In this document: positions 45,945 to 57,300 of the stretch, piece by piece
Position numbering within the stretch: position 1 is the stretch's first letter
Layout of the letters: every line of letters starts with the position of its first letter
Origin: Alentia gelatinosa
Lineage: Eukaryota > Annelida > Polychaeta > Phyllodocida > Polynoidae
Assembly (NCBI GenBank): GCA_950022655.1
Contig: OX465584.1
Coordinates: forward strand, 27,439,469-27,503,468
DNA: 64,000 nt
Direction: 5' to 3'
The notes under the pieces: generated by a model
What the model was told of the DNA's origin: nothing
Seen by the model: only the letters and a program-made list of their open reading frames with translations
Databases searched by the model: none
Program-made: the position numbers and the translations under genes

Positions 45945-46085
45945 AAAACTGGATGAGTTTTAATCTTGGCCACCGTATGCCACGACTGGAGTTTGGCATA
46001 GTGACTTCATTAGGCGAAGCCGAGTAAAGTCCGGAGCCAAAACTCCAGGAGTGGCATGCAGTGGCCAAGATTAAAACGAATCAGG
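45945..46085. repeat. Foldback element family 4
   Basis: The arms TTTTAATCTTGGCCACCGTATGCCAC and its inverted counterpart ending GGCCAAGATTAAAAC flank ATTAGGCGAAGCCGAGT, a centre similar to that of family 1. A further ATGCCACTAGTGGCAT palindrome and CCGTATGCC / GGCATACGG pair follow at about 46145-46200. Confidence 0.75.
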
Positions 46086-46247
46086 TTTTGATTTTATCCC
46101 ACCCCGTTTCCTCGATTTTGGAATATTACGTGATAACAATGCTGTATGCCACTAGTGGCATATAAAACTCCGTATGCCAGTCAGCATGGCATACGGAAAC
46201 TCAATGTTAAGCTATGGGATTTTATATTAGGGGTAGGATAAAACCGC

Positions 46248-46590
46248 GGATTGGGGAGTTAGATCAGTCATTAAAGCACAGGACCAAGGTTGTGGGTTCA
46301 AGTCCCACTGTAGCCATCTTTCTCCTTCACCTACAGCAGTGGTAGATTCACTGCTGTATAGAAGGCCAGTCTTCCTCTTGCCATGTCTATGTAGTGTGGA
46401 CATTAATTTAATCGAACTCTCACCTGAGTAAATGTGTACGGTTGAGGTTTCTGCCTGAATTCATCTCCTAGATTCTATCACTACCCTTGTGGCGTAAAAG
46501 CAGTGAGGAAAAGCTGAACATTGAGGAATCCCGGAAAGGACCGGTGATGATCTACTGGATCAGGTAAAATCAAAGAAGCAAAGAAACAAA
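46248..46590 (+). repeat. tRNA-derived SINE
   Basis: A tRNA-like head has a degenerate A box (TTAGATCAGTCA) and a good B box GGTTCAAGTCC (46295-46305). A body shared with the copy at 3335-3570 follows, then an A-rich tail (AAATCAAAGAAGCAAAG). B-box similarity plus a shared body identifies a Pol III-type SINE, not a working tRNA gene. Confidence 0.7.
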
Positions 46591-49054
46591 TCGTACAATT
46601 GCAGTGGTAGTAGATAACAATTTAGGGGATATTCAGGGTACTGGAATGTGCCAATATCCTATCTCACTCTCATCATGATAACGTTGAGAGCCCACATTGT
46701 CATTTACAACTGTCAGAGGCGGTGCCCGCTCTGATGCTTCCGTCAGCTCAGGTACAGATATCTGGTCAGGTGTGTCTGATGTGTTCATGTGTCAATCGTA
46801 ACACAGCCCTTATATCTTATGTCATGATGAACTCGTTCGACCTCAGCAGGTCCTTGAACCAACCCCGGATAAATCACCGATCAGTCGATTTGTTCTTATT
46901 GATATTGTTAAGCCCATAAGACAGTGGCATCTACCACCGATTCTCACCGAACTGATCGAAGATAATAATCAGGAACAATAATACCGCTGTTATATCTGAC
47001 AGCCAGAATCTGATCAGAGAATATCGACACGTCAATGTCACGAAAGGCCTTCGACTAGTGTAGAAGGTAGTCAGGTCCTGCGCTGACCAATATTGACATC
47101 TGACAGAGAATGATGTGACTGGATGACATTCACATTTGTAATGTGTAGACCAGGTGGTCTCTATTGTATCGCGACCACATTCATATTTGTTTTTGGAATT
47201 GCTGAGAATCCTCTTTTGCCTCAAGCATCTATCGTCACTGATTTTAGAAGTCAGTGTGCCAAATCCTAGAAATATTAATTAAATGTGCCGTTGCAGCACA
47301 TTATAGTATCAACGTGTTTAAACAACAACAATAGGCCTAACGTTCTGTGGAAGCCTAAAGGGCTGGGAGGTGTTTTATAGTCGCGACAATCGTTAATAGT
47401 GAGTGTTTTGAGACCATTGGGTTGCAGTCGAAATATCTTAGAAGTTAAGATAATTCTGGGACTTAAGATGATTCTAAGATGTCTTTGAGTCTCCCGAAGG
47501 GTTGCATAGACATACTTGTCATAGGGATTTAAACTCCAAATGGTCTCCCAGATTTCCAAATTAAATCATATTTGCTGTGAATGATTCTCTATGTATGGCG
47601 TACCTATATCCCAAATTCTATCATTTCCCTGTGTTTATCCAGATAGTGAAAAACATTTTTCTAAACCCTCACATTTTAAGTCTTAACTGCCGGCACTGCA
47701 CCACTCGCCTGGCATTTGCACATTTTGGGTAATTGTCTTAGATCTTGACTATATCTCAGGAAAAAACATCATAGGAAAATCCTATAAAGCTAAGACTTAG
47801 ACTTCTGTGTCCGCATATCTTAGATTTTCTTACGTTGTTTTATCACTAAAATTATCTAGCTGAGATAATTTTGTAATTGTCTCAACTTATTCCAATTTTG
47901 GCTGAGATCGTGACAGGCCAGACCATTACTATGCAATGCAGGGCATGAATTATCTTAATTCTCATAGATCATGGCTATTATCCCAGCTTAAGATATCCCA
48001 GAATATGCAACAGGTCCCTGGATACGGGACATGCATTAGATCTGTGGTGTTTTATATTAACTGGCGCACATTATAAGACAAACCACACATTTTCAGAACT
48101 TGACACTGGATGAATTGATTGTTGGAATAGGATCTGCACAGAACACAAAGCCCGGCGCATGCCCGGCGCATGCTTAGTGCACCCCGTGCCGGGCCGTGTG
48201 ACTCCCGACGAGACGGGGGTTGTGTTGGGAGCTTCTGGCCCTGACTCGCCCGTAATTACTACGGCAGACTTGTCTGACAACATGCCCCGCCAAGTACCAA
48301 TCACAGGCCGCCAGTGCAAAGATCCATTAGGATATATTGTGTTTTTCATCTGCCCACACACTGAGTACGCGGAGGTGGAGCTGAGGGGATCGCCGACTCG
48401 TTAGTTCTCTCATCTATCATCGATGCCACTTAATTCATACCCAGCCCCGCCAGGTGGCGGTGAGGAAGGTTCACTCTCCAAGCACAGACCATGCTATCTG
48501 TTATGGTTTATCCATGCATTACAGCATTGTGTGGTTCATTGACTCTGGGCTGTTGAGCCAATAGAACGAAAAACATCTGAGTATTAAAGTGGGAAAATTG
48601 ACTGGGCATTTAATCTGATAACTGTTACAAACTCCTTGATCGGCAAATTATTCGGCGGGAGGGGTGTATTTACGAATCCGGGAGAGAGTAACACCTATCA
48701 GATTAATTGCCTGGTCAATTTTTTCTGTATTACATCTTCAAGTATTCTAAATCAATATTTTAGTACAATTTGGGAAACAGCTTGGCCGTACAAAAGTGTA
48801 CGGCACACTGCGCCGTACATCATTTTTACGATATAGGGAGCAGAGGTTAGTAAGTATAAGAACAATGTGCATATAGGTGTATACTAATAGGCTCCTTTTG
48901 ATTCAAACTTTCCATCAGCTACCTTCTCTTTCAAAAACGCCATTCTTTAAGGGGGTATGAAACAATCACATTGGAGCGTGTTGGCCAGGTGTCATACCAT
49001 GCGATATGATATATATGTCTGGACCAGACATCTTCAAGCAGATGTTTTAAAATA
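46591..49054. other. Intergenic, nothing recognised
   Basis: A GC-rich patch at about 48150-48260 has GGCGCATGCCCGGCGCATGC, but neither strand's open frame is identifiable. Related TTAAGATAATTCT-type words recur around 47440-47480 and 47860-47990, perhaps a decayed repeat. Confidence 0.35.
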
Positions 49055-49210
49055 TATACACAATATTGCCTGATTTCAGATATAAGTGGTCGTATGCTCT
49101 GAGGAGTTGACGCGTAATAATATCCGAGTGCATGCGAGGATATTGCACAGAGTCAACTCCAAGGAGCATACAACCGCTTTTATCTGAAACCAGTCTATAT
49201 TGTATTTTTT
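49055..49210. repeat. Foldback element family 3, copy 2
   Basis: ATACACAATATTGCC, then GTGGTCGTATGCTCTGAGG, AGTTGACGCG, the centre ATATCCGAGTGCATGCGAGGATAT, and inverted GTCAACTCCAAGGAGCATAC. Arms are about 60 bp with some mismatches. Confidence 0.8.
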
Positions 49211-49416
49211 ATCCACTTGTTACATACAAGTGCTATACCGATATTTATTCATCTAGGTACCCACTATTTATCATAAGCACTATTTTTCCATATGGAACGG
49301 CATTTGCAGGCGGGAGCATACACCATATCTGTATGCTCCGGGTATGTAGACACACACTCCCTATGTGTTTTCTATGGACACTTTGTATTAGGTGGATAAT
49401 AAGGAAGATTCCAATC

Positions 49417-49485
49417 ACAATCGAGACTCGAACCGCGGACCCCGTATTCAATAGGTGTGGGTCCTCCCTACTGTGCCAGCTACAG
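49417..49485 (-). repeat. tRNA-like sequence (SINE head), minus strand
   Basis: On the minus strand the A-box TGGCACAGTAGG (49467-49478) and B-box GGTTCGAGTCTC (49423-49434) are spaced as in a tRNA, with a T-arm-like stem. No acceptor stem closes properly, so a tRNA-derived SINE or tRNA relic is more likely than a tRNA gene. Confidence 0.5.
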
Positions 49486-49730
49486 ATACTTATTCTATTA
49501 TAGCTGCATAAATCCCATTTTAGCGTCTAGAATTGTGGCAGGTGGTGAAGGATGATAACTGCGTTTGGAGAGTTGATGTTCGGAAATTAACGCTATAGAG
49601 AAAGATCGATATATATTGGAACGAAATGTCGGCGCTAGTGAGTGAGGTGCGGACACTGTCCTCGATACGGGACAGCACCTGTGTGCGCGTTCACCTGGTG
49701 TGGCCAGCTTATGCTCCAAACAAACAAATA

Positions 49731-50127
49731 CAGTGCAACCTGGTTATAACAACCTCTGTTCTAAAAGGCTAATCCACCCAAATTGATTTTTTTCTGTAAA
49801 TTCTATAGTACAGACCTTATGTCAGAACGAAGTATATGTATTCTCGGGTAAATCTCTAATACAACGAAAACATCTCATTTTCTCAGACATATTTGCTTAG
49901 CAAAGTAAGAATTTTGAACAGAATTAATCTATTATTAATCACAATACCCTAATATAATTTTGCTCCTCCAAAATAATCCAATATATCATTGAATTCCTCT
50001 ATGTAATAATGGCAGATGGGTTGGTCAGATGTGAATTACTTGTCTTGCTGTATTAGAGCTCTCCAGGTTTCAAAATTCTGTCACAACAGAGTAATCCCTA
50101 GAACTTTGATTTAAGGAGGTTTGACTG
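49731..50127. mobile_element. pogo/Tigger-like MITE, 397 bp
   Basis: The left terminus CAGTGCAACCTGGTTATAAC follows TA. The right terminus, read inverted, is CAGTCAAACCTCCTTAAATC and is followed by TA. The shared CAGT-x2-AACCT-x2-TTA termini and TA flanks fit a nonautonomous pogo-group element. No ORF. Confidence 0.6.
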
Positions 50128-51418
50128 TATTTTCGGTCTGGGAGCAGCATGGGGTCGGTGGACGGGATGTAATGATACATCGCCGCCAATGCGTGGTCTG
50201 TCAAAAAACGGAATGTAATTACTATATGATCGATCATGCGGCGTGAACATTGCCACGCCGCTGTTCCCTCTGTTTTTGTAATGTACGTAGTTATGAAATG
50301 AGTGACATGGACAAATGTCGTCTGGGTCTGATTTACGAGAACAAGGCTTTTTCAGCGTCTACCTCTTGTCATATTCATAAAACACGATAACAATCCGCAT
50401 TGTGTGGTTCTCAGAAATGGAGGCAAAATAAGATTCACTAATTTCTGTCTGCTGGGAAAATCTACCCTACCGACTTTTACAAGGTAATATTTCAAACTAT
50501 TGAGTGTTTATTCCCATTTCCTACATTACGTCAGATCACACTAAAACGATAATGTCTATAGCATCAGGATATGCCATTGCAAAGTTCAGGTCCCGATCGT
50601 GGCCAGTAATATTGGTTTCCCTGAGAAGAAAGTAATCAAAATTGTACATATCTATTAGTAACAAAACTGAATTGGAAAGGTCACCATCTTGGATTCTCTG
50701 CCTGCATCCATGATGTATAAAGGTAAAAAACCATGCCCAGAATGGCGTGTTCACCACCCGCTCAGTCTAGTTCCTATCCTGTCCATTCGGTGGCAGGGCG
50801 CTCTAACAATGCCATTCTGAGATGTTAGTATCAGAAGCACTTTCATGCATGTGTGGTCATCCCCTATTGGTCGTTGACACACCGACACCTAACGATTGAG
50901 GGTAATGTGCCACATCAGTGATAGATTCAAACTGCCTCGCCACCAGGACCACAATCTGCACTCAAGATTTCACAGAGGGTGAAATCACGTAATCAAATTG
51001 AATGCTGCTCTAATATAAATCAAGGGAGGGATTCATGGATCTGTATGATTTTCTCCATTCATTTGGAATCATATCATTGTCCCATGAATATTCAGTGCTA
51101 TCTTATAATATATAACACTATGCCTCTGTTTTGTCTAATAAAAACCATTTCGAAATGGCTTCTGATTTGGCTTGTGGTCAAGCTGGGTCTGGGTTAACTC
51201 GATGCCGGTGAGCCCCCCTTCCCAACAACAGTCTATATAAAGCTGACTTCTGGAGCGGCCAGGTAGAACAGAACTGCTCGTGCTCGAGTACAGACCCAGT
51301 AGAGCTGTGACAGAGGAGATTTCTGCTACTTGAACTGACCTGAAATCTGTTCTGTGGATTAACTATGGTTAATGACAATTACGGATTTTATGGTAACTAA
51401 ATAGTAATATTTGAACGT
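50128..51418. other. Intergenic, nothing recognised
   Basis: No supported exon or repeat. Short open frames on both strands lack family similarity. Confidence 0.4.
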
Positions 51419-51841
51419 CTCCACTGTGCGATCCAAGGTACATAGGTACGCCCAGTCTGAGACTGGGCGTACCTTTAGGATCGCAACGCGGCAGAACGTA
51501 CAGTTTTTTTAGGGCTTTTATTTATACTGGAGTGATACCGTAGGAGGTTACATTACCACCTATCTTCCCGGTGCTCCAGGAGACAGCAGGTTTCCCTCCA
51601 GTCTGAGACTGGGCGTACCGGTACACCCAGTCTCAGACTGGAGGTACCACATGTACCTCGGATCGCAAGCGTTTTTAAATATCAAACATGTTTGATATTT
51701 TGTACGCCCAGTCTGAGACTACACAGTCCACACAGAATCGATGATATCTCCCGAGGTACATGCGGTACGCCAAGCCGGTATCTCCAGTCTGAAACTAGAG
51801 GTACCGGATCGCAAGCCCCCCCCCCCCCGTCCCACAGTGGA
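51419..51841. repeat. Composite palindromic element built from CAGTCTGAGACTG units
   Basis: The ends CTCCACTGTG and CACAGTGGAG are inverted. Inside are several palindromes centred on AGTCTGAGACT / AGTCTCAGACT, including AGGTACGCCCAGTCT and its inverted copy around a single G (near 51445-51475), plus a 24 bp palindrome around CAAACATGTTTG at about 51676-51699. GATCGCAA and GGTACC words recur between them. A C-run lies at about 51815. Confidence 0.8.
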
Positions 51842-52577
51842 GAAAGGCCTTAAGAGAGAACCAGCACTCATTGGGAAACGATGTCGGTACCCGTTTTACT
51901 GAATGATAACCTGTTGAACACTTGTGAACTTTAATCCTCCGTGTTTTTTCTTCATTCCTCGTGCGCGTTACAATATTAAACCTTCAGGTTTTTTACTTGA
52001 GAAAGATGACGTTTATTCTTAAATTTTCGTCTAAGATCTGAAAGTTGGCCAGTATTGGCCATTTTGTCCGCAAGCTAATAAACCTGGTATGCTATAAAAC
52101 AAGGATAACCACGGACATGCATAAATTTCAAGTAGTGGTAGGTGAGAAAAAGAATCGAAACTGTCTGAAAGAGCTAACGGCGGGAAGACGTGCCCAAGCC
52201 CTGCCATTCCGCTCCAGTTCTGCTCCTTTGGGTCGGGTCTCGAGTAATAAGATTATTTTGGGGTTTGCGTTTACAGTTGAAATATGGACATCACAAGTAA
52301 AATTATTTCTGTGCAACATACAAAGTGTCTATGCCTAATAAAATCAATGTCACCCTAATTTCTTTATCGACCAAAAGCTCTCAGAGCACCAAAAACAGCA
52401 GCATACTTTGTCTCTCTCAACCTCCAAGTTGTCACATTTTATATTGTCAATTCCTTTGTCAAAACGTGGTTTGAATGTATTGTGTCCGATCTGTAAAACT
52501 CAAGATGGAAATAAAAGCTACTTATAGAAATTTAAAAACATTCCTAATGCGCCACTTCAATAACAGCTCATATTACT
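51842..52577. other. Intergenic, nothing recognised
   Basis: No exon or repeat is supported. Confidence 0.4.
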
Positions 52578-52843
52578 TTAAGAACGGGTGCCTGTGACCG
52601 AGCTACCCCCTTAAGGACGGGCGCTGGTGGCACTGTATACCACTAGGGGACAGACACATAATCGTTAAAATCCAGAGTTTGAGTGTTATTTTATTTCTTT
52701 TGAATATAAACACTAATTATGGTGATGCACACATTCTGTGAAAATATTATTAATATTGCTTCGTTATTTCCTTGTTAAAGCGATTTTATATATTTTTGAG
52801 AAATGATGCCTCAAGGTATCTTAACTCGGTCCCTGGCCCTTAA
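52578..52843. mobile_element. TTAA-flanked MITE
   Basis: The left end TTAAGAACGGGTGCCTGTGA(CCGAG) and the right end CTCGGTCCCTGGCCCTTAA are imperfect inverted repeats sharing TTAAG-x2-C and GACCGAG. Both are bounded by TTAA, which suggests a piggyBac-type nonautonomous copy. Confidence 0.45.
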
Positions 52844-53176
52844 AGGGCTAATTTCCTCAAGTCTATCAAACACTCTGCTTCCAATAATCCACCATGTTTG
52901 CGAGGGGTGACAGAGTCAGTCACTGACAGACTTTTATCAGTTTACACTACAAGTATCTCTGTATCATGATGTGATTTTCTGATTAAAACATATCAGAAGC
53001 AGGGGAAACGTATACGTTAGCCATTTCAGTTGTTTAAATGTTGGATGCTTTTATCTGTAAACTCCAGAGTACGAACCAGTTGGGTTCGCGAAAGGAAAGA
53101 AAGTAGTAATTGTTTCCTTAAACACAACCCTCATAGTGAAAAGAACGTGAAGCAGGGACTGGTTGGACTCCATAAC

Positions 53177-54245
53177 TATTCCTATATACCTATGGCCGAA
53201 CACTCTATGATTGCATCACGCTACTGGGGGTGGAATAACTTGCGTATACTGCCCTAGGTTGACGTCTACTACCCTAGGTTGATGTTTACTACCCAACGTT
53301 GACTTATAGGCTAGTCTCTTGCAAAATTCATATGAAAAGTGCAGTGGGGAGAAAACATGGAGTGTCAATTTACTCAATAAGGTTGGATCTGGCTTCGCAT
53401 TAATTGATGGTAGGTAAGCAAATAACGATATCTATCGTTATCAAACTGCATTTTAAGGTATATAGGAATAGAGAGAAACTATGTTCCGGTGGGAACTCGG
53501 TAAGGCTTGGAAAAATTACTGTCCGCGGCTACGCCTTGGGCAGTAATTTTTCCAAGCCTTACCTCATAACTTTGACTTATTTCCACTGGTACATGGTTTC
53601 CCTATTCCTATATACCTTCAATTGTCGGCTAATATCGATAAAAACCGAATACATGTCTCTGAACGTCAACCTGGGCAGTAAACGTCAACCTGGGCAGTAA
53701 CTTCAACCTGGGCAGTAAACAAAAGTTATTCCGCCCCCAGCAGCGTTAAGTTATCATAGGTTGTTCGCTCATAGGTATATAGGAATAGAGGGAAACTATG
53801 TTCCGGTGAAAGGAAGTCAAAGTTACAAGGTAAGGCTTGGAAAAATTACTGCCCAAGGCCCTGGCCGCGGGCAGTAATTTTTCCAAGCCTTACCGAGTAA
53901 TTTTGACTTCCTTTCACTGGTACTTGGTTTCCCTATTCCTATATACCTTCAAATGTGGTTTAATAAGAGACAATCTGATTGGTCTAAATGTCAACCTTGG
54001 GTAGTATAGCAACCTTGGGTAGTATCAGATACTTACTCCACCCCCCAGAGCGTGGTGTAAGCATAGAGTGTACAGCCATAGGTATATAGGAATAGGGAAA
54101 ACAAGTTTCCGGTGAGAGAAAGCCAAAGTTACTCAGTAAGGCTCGGAAAAACTACTGCCCGTTGCCAAGACCTTGGGCAGTAATTTTTCCGAGCCTTACC
54201 TCGTAACTTTGACATTCTCTCCTCGGAACATACTTTCCCTCTAAT
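53177..54245. repeat. Array of three long foldback elements upstream of the cyclase start exon
   Basis: Three palindromes (about 53457-53625, 53774-53955, 54080-54240) each open with GGTATATAGGAATAG, contain CGGTAAGGCTTGGAAAAATTA, a ~20 nt GC-rich loop, and the inverted arm; the first two close with CTATTCCTATATACC. They are joined by spacers carrying AACCTGGGCAGTA-type tandem words and CCACCCCCAG. The same spacer occurs inverted at about 53190-53310. The array ends about 115 bp before the cyclase ATG. Confidence 0.88.
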
Positions 54246-54360
54246 ATTACCCTTCTGTATAACACGATAGATACACCATGCTCTAGGTCTGTCAGTGACC
54301 CAGTTCCGGTTCCGGTTTGTGGTTGGCAGGTCGGGCGGCAGAGGGCAGCACGGCGGCGCC

Positions 54361-57300
54361 ATGTACGGGCTGCTTCTCGAGGGGATCGGCGAGGCCATCA
54401 AGCGCAAGTACGGGGAGAGCACGTGGCAGGCCATCCGCAAGAAGGCCGGCATCACCCACCATGCTTTCATCACCCACAAGGTACGCTTCCGGGTCACCAT
54501 GCCCATTCTCCAAGCAGATCTTTGTGATCTGTAGCCCTCTGTGATTCTTTGATCCTTGAGAATCCCCAAGCAGATTCGTATTGCCCTACCAGCACATGCA
54601 GATGCCGTTCTCCAAGCAGATCTCTGTGATCTGCAAGTTCATATGATTCTCTGATCTTTGTTAATCTTCCACCCCATTCTTAGTATCCTACCAGCACGTA
54701 TACAGTAAAACCCCTCTTCCGGGACACCCCTCTTAAGGGGACACCCCGCTTTAGGGGACAATTTGCTCGGAACGGAAATTTTTCCCTCTATTATGAGTTT
54801 ATTTTAACCCCGCTTAAGGGGACACCCTGCTTAAGGGGACACCCCGCTTTAGGGGACAGTTTTTCGGTATAGAAATGCTTAAAAACCCCGCCTAAGGGGA
54901 CAGTTTGGAGGGGCATCATATCAAAAACACTGAAAATCCAAGTTTATGGTGCCCGTTTGTACAGGACAGACAGTTGTCACAACCAGAATAATAGACTGAG
55001 CATTCCCGTGCGGGCCCGGGCGGCCGGAGTTTGTTTTTTCAAGGTAATAATAACATCTCCAGCGGCTCTGGGCGGGCCACAGTGAGTGAATATTAGTACG
55101 AGTGATTTTCGCGCCTGCTGAAGGTGCCAGGTAAGAGGCCCGCTTACAGGTTAGCTGTAGGCGACACAGGGAGGGCCGGGGGCTTTGAAGGTACGGTATT
55201 CAGTGAGCCGTTGCGGCTCTGGGCGGCTCACGGTGAGTCTCTTATAGGGCTGCTGAATTCTCTCAGAAGTTACAGGGGGGGGGGGGGGGGCATTGAACTG
55301 GGGTGTAAAAAGGAGCAAATTTCACAAGGAATGCATATCCATCTTCAACCTCTTTTATTTATTTATTTTTAATTTGTTGTACATTTATATTAATTTTTAT
55401 TCATTTATATTGTATAATTCATAATTATTTGCTTATTTATTAATAAACCTTTTAACCTAATAACCATCATTTCCTTCATTTATGTAGGTATTCTCTATTG
55501 TATAACCACTGGCATCCTGAAAACCCCGCTTAAGGGGACACCCCGCTTAAGGGGACACTTGGCCCGGAACGGAGGGTGTCCCCTTAAGAGGGGTTTTACT
55601 GTAGTTCTTTTAACTTCCATATATGTATTTATATGTATATGTGTCGGTAAACAACGGGGAATTAAATGTTGGCAACCGATTGTCGGGTCAAATGTATGGT
55701 AAAAAGGACAAGGATGAATATTCATTAAAAAAAGAAGACATAATCCCCTTTGGGTGGACTGAAACTATGGGACAACCTGCTATATGAAATCCAGCACTTA
55801 TGTAGCCTCGGCAATTTCAATACAATATTATAGCATTAAGGTTCTATGTTATTGACACCCTCACTTCATACAGATTAATAAATTACCTCCCCACCCCCCA
55901 CCTAAAAAAAGGAAGAAATAACAACTTATTTTGAAAATTCTTATGTTTTTTTCCAAAATAAGTGTACGCTACAGGATTAGAAAATTGCTGTGCTTGAGGG
56001 TGTCTAAATTGCATTATAAGATTATAGGTAGAAATTAAGTATTTGAGATAATTTCTTAATTCTTATTTCACAAAAACACATATCAGAAAACATGTCAGAT
56101 TTAAAAAAAACCAGCATGTTTCTATTGCCCATATATAAATCATACTTATTGATGATAACTAAATAGTGTTGTATAAAGATTAAACTGAAGGTAAAAACAT
56201 CCATCCACACATATACATATAATTTATGTACATGAATTGTAGAAAATAGTGTTGATGTCAGGTACCAATACGAGTTTGTGTTACAGACGTACTCGGAGAC
56301 GGTGATCCCGCGCGTTACTAAGGCCTCTCACGAGGTGACCAACGCGCCCGTCGACGAGCTGATGGAGATGTTCGGCACCACCTTCGTGTCGTTCGTGTCG
56401 CAGTACGGCTACGACCGAGTGATGAGAGTGCTCGGCAGGAACCTGCGCGACTTCCTCAACGGGCTCGACAACCTGCACGAGTACCTCCGGTGAGTGCTGC
56501 GCCATCCACGCGTGCACAGCAGGCTTGCCAAACTCATAACTGCACGACACCAATCTCTGAAAAAGATGTGCTGGTTCATTTTTCCGATCACGGAATATTC
56601 AGACATTATTTGTGTTGGAAACAGATTTTTTAGAATGTACTGCTTTAGTAATAAGCAAATCATAATGTTTATTTCTGAAAACCCTTTTCCTTCACAGTAC
56701 CTGTGCTGTTGGGTGCTGGCTTTGTTTGTAGGCCTATATCAGAATTTCCTTTCGTTAAGAGCCATTGCAGCGTCCTCGTTATTCATTATCTTCATAATCA
56801 GCTTCCCTTTTTGCATTCCATGATGACCGGATGTATGGATTTCTTAGCTTCTAAAAGTACACATCACACACTTCTCAAGAGCATTCTCTTATGGTCTAAT
56901 TTTCCTTTTGCTACTCTGTTTTTGTATATGAATTAGTGATTAGAAAGTACACCATTCCTATTTACACCTAACTATCTGCTCCTAACTTTGAGACATTGCT
57001 CTCCTTATTTCTTCCCTATCATTCCTTGAAACCTCACACATACAGAACTGTATTTATTTTGAGAAGTTATGTTTTGAGAAAGCCGAAGCCAGAATGCAAC
57101 CGTTATCGTCGTGTGGGAGTGCTCTCAAGAATTATGAATATTCCAAAAGTGCGGCAGTGAGAGTCGCGATAGTTAACGCGATTTACAGAAAGAATGTGAG
57201 TTAATAAAAGTCAATAACCATGACATCTATAGCGGTGGCAAAAGCCGATGGAAACCCGGCCTCTATTCATGCATTTATCGTCCATTCTCTCTTGGCACCT

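Noticed and set aside
46255..46320. tRNA gene
   Set aside because: The B box is good, but the acceptor and anticodon stems do not close, and the sequence runs into a body shared with another SINE copy.
49417..49485. tRNA gene on the minus strand
   Set aside because: A and B boxes are present, but I could not form a paired acceptor stem; a SINE head or relic is more likely.
54129..54569. 146-codon minus-strand frame
   Set aside because: Antisense of the cyclase start exon and of the third foldback element; the sense strand has clear H-NOX similarity.
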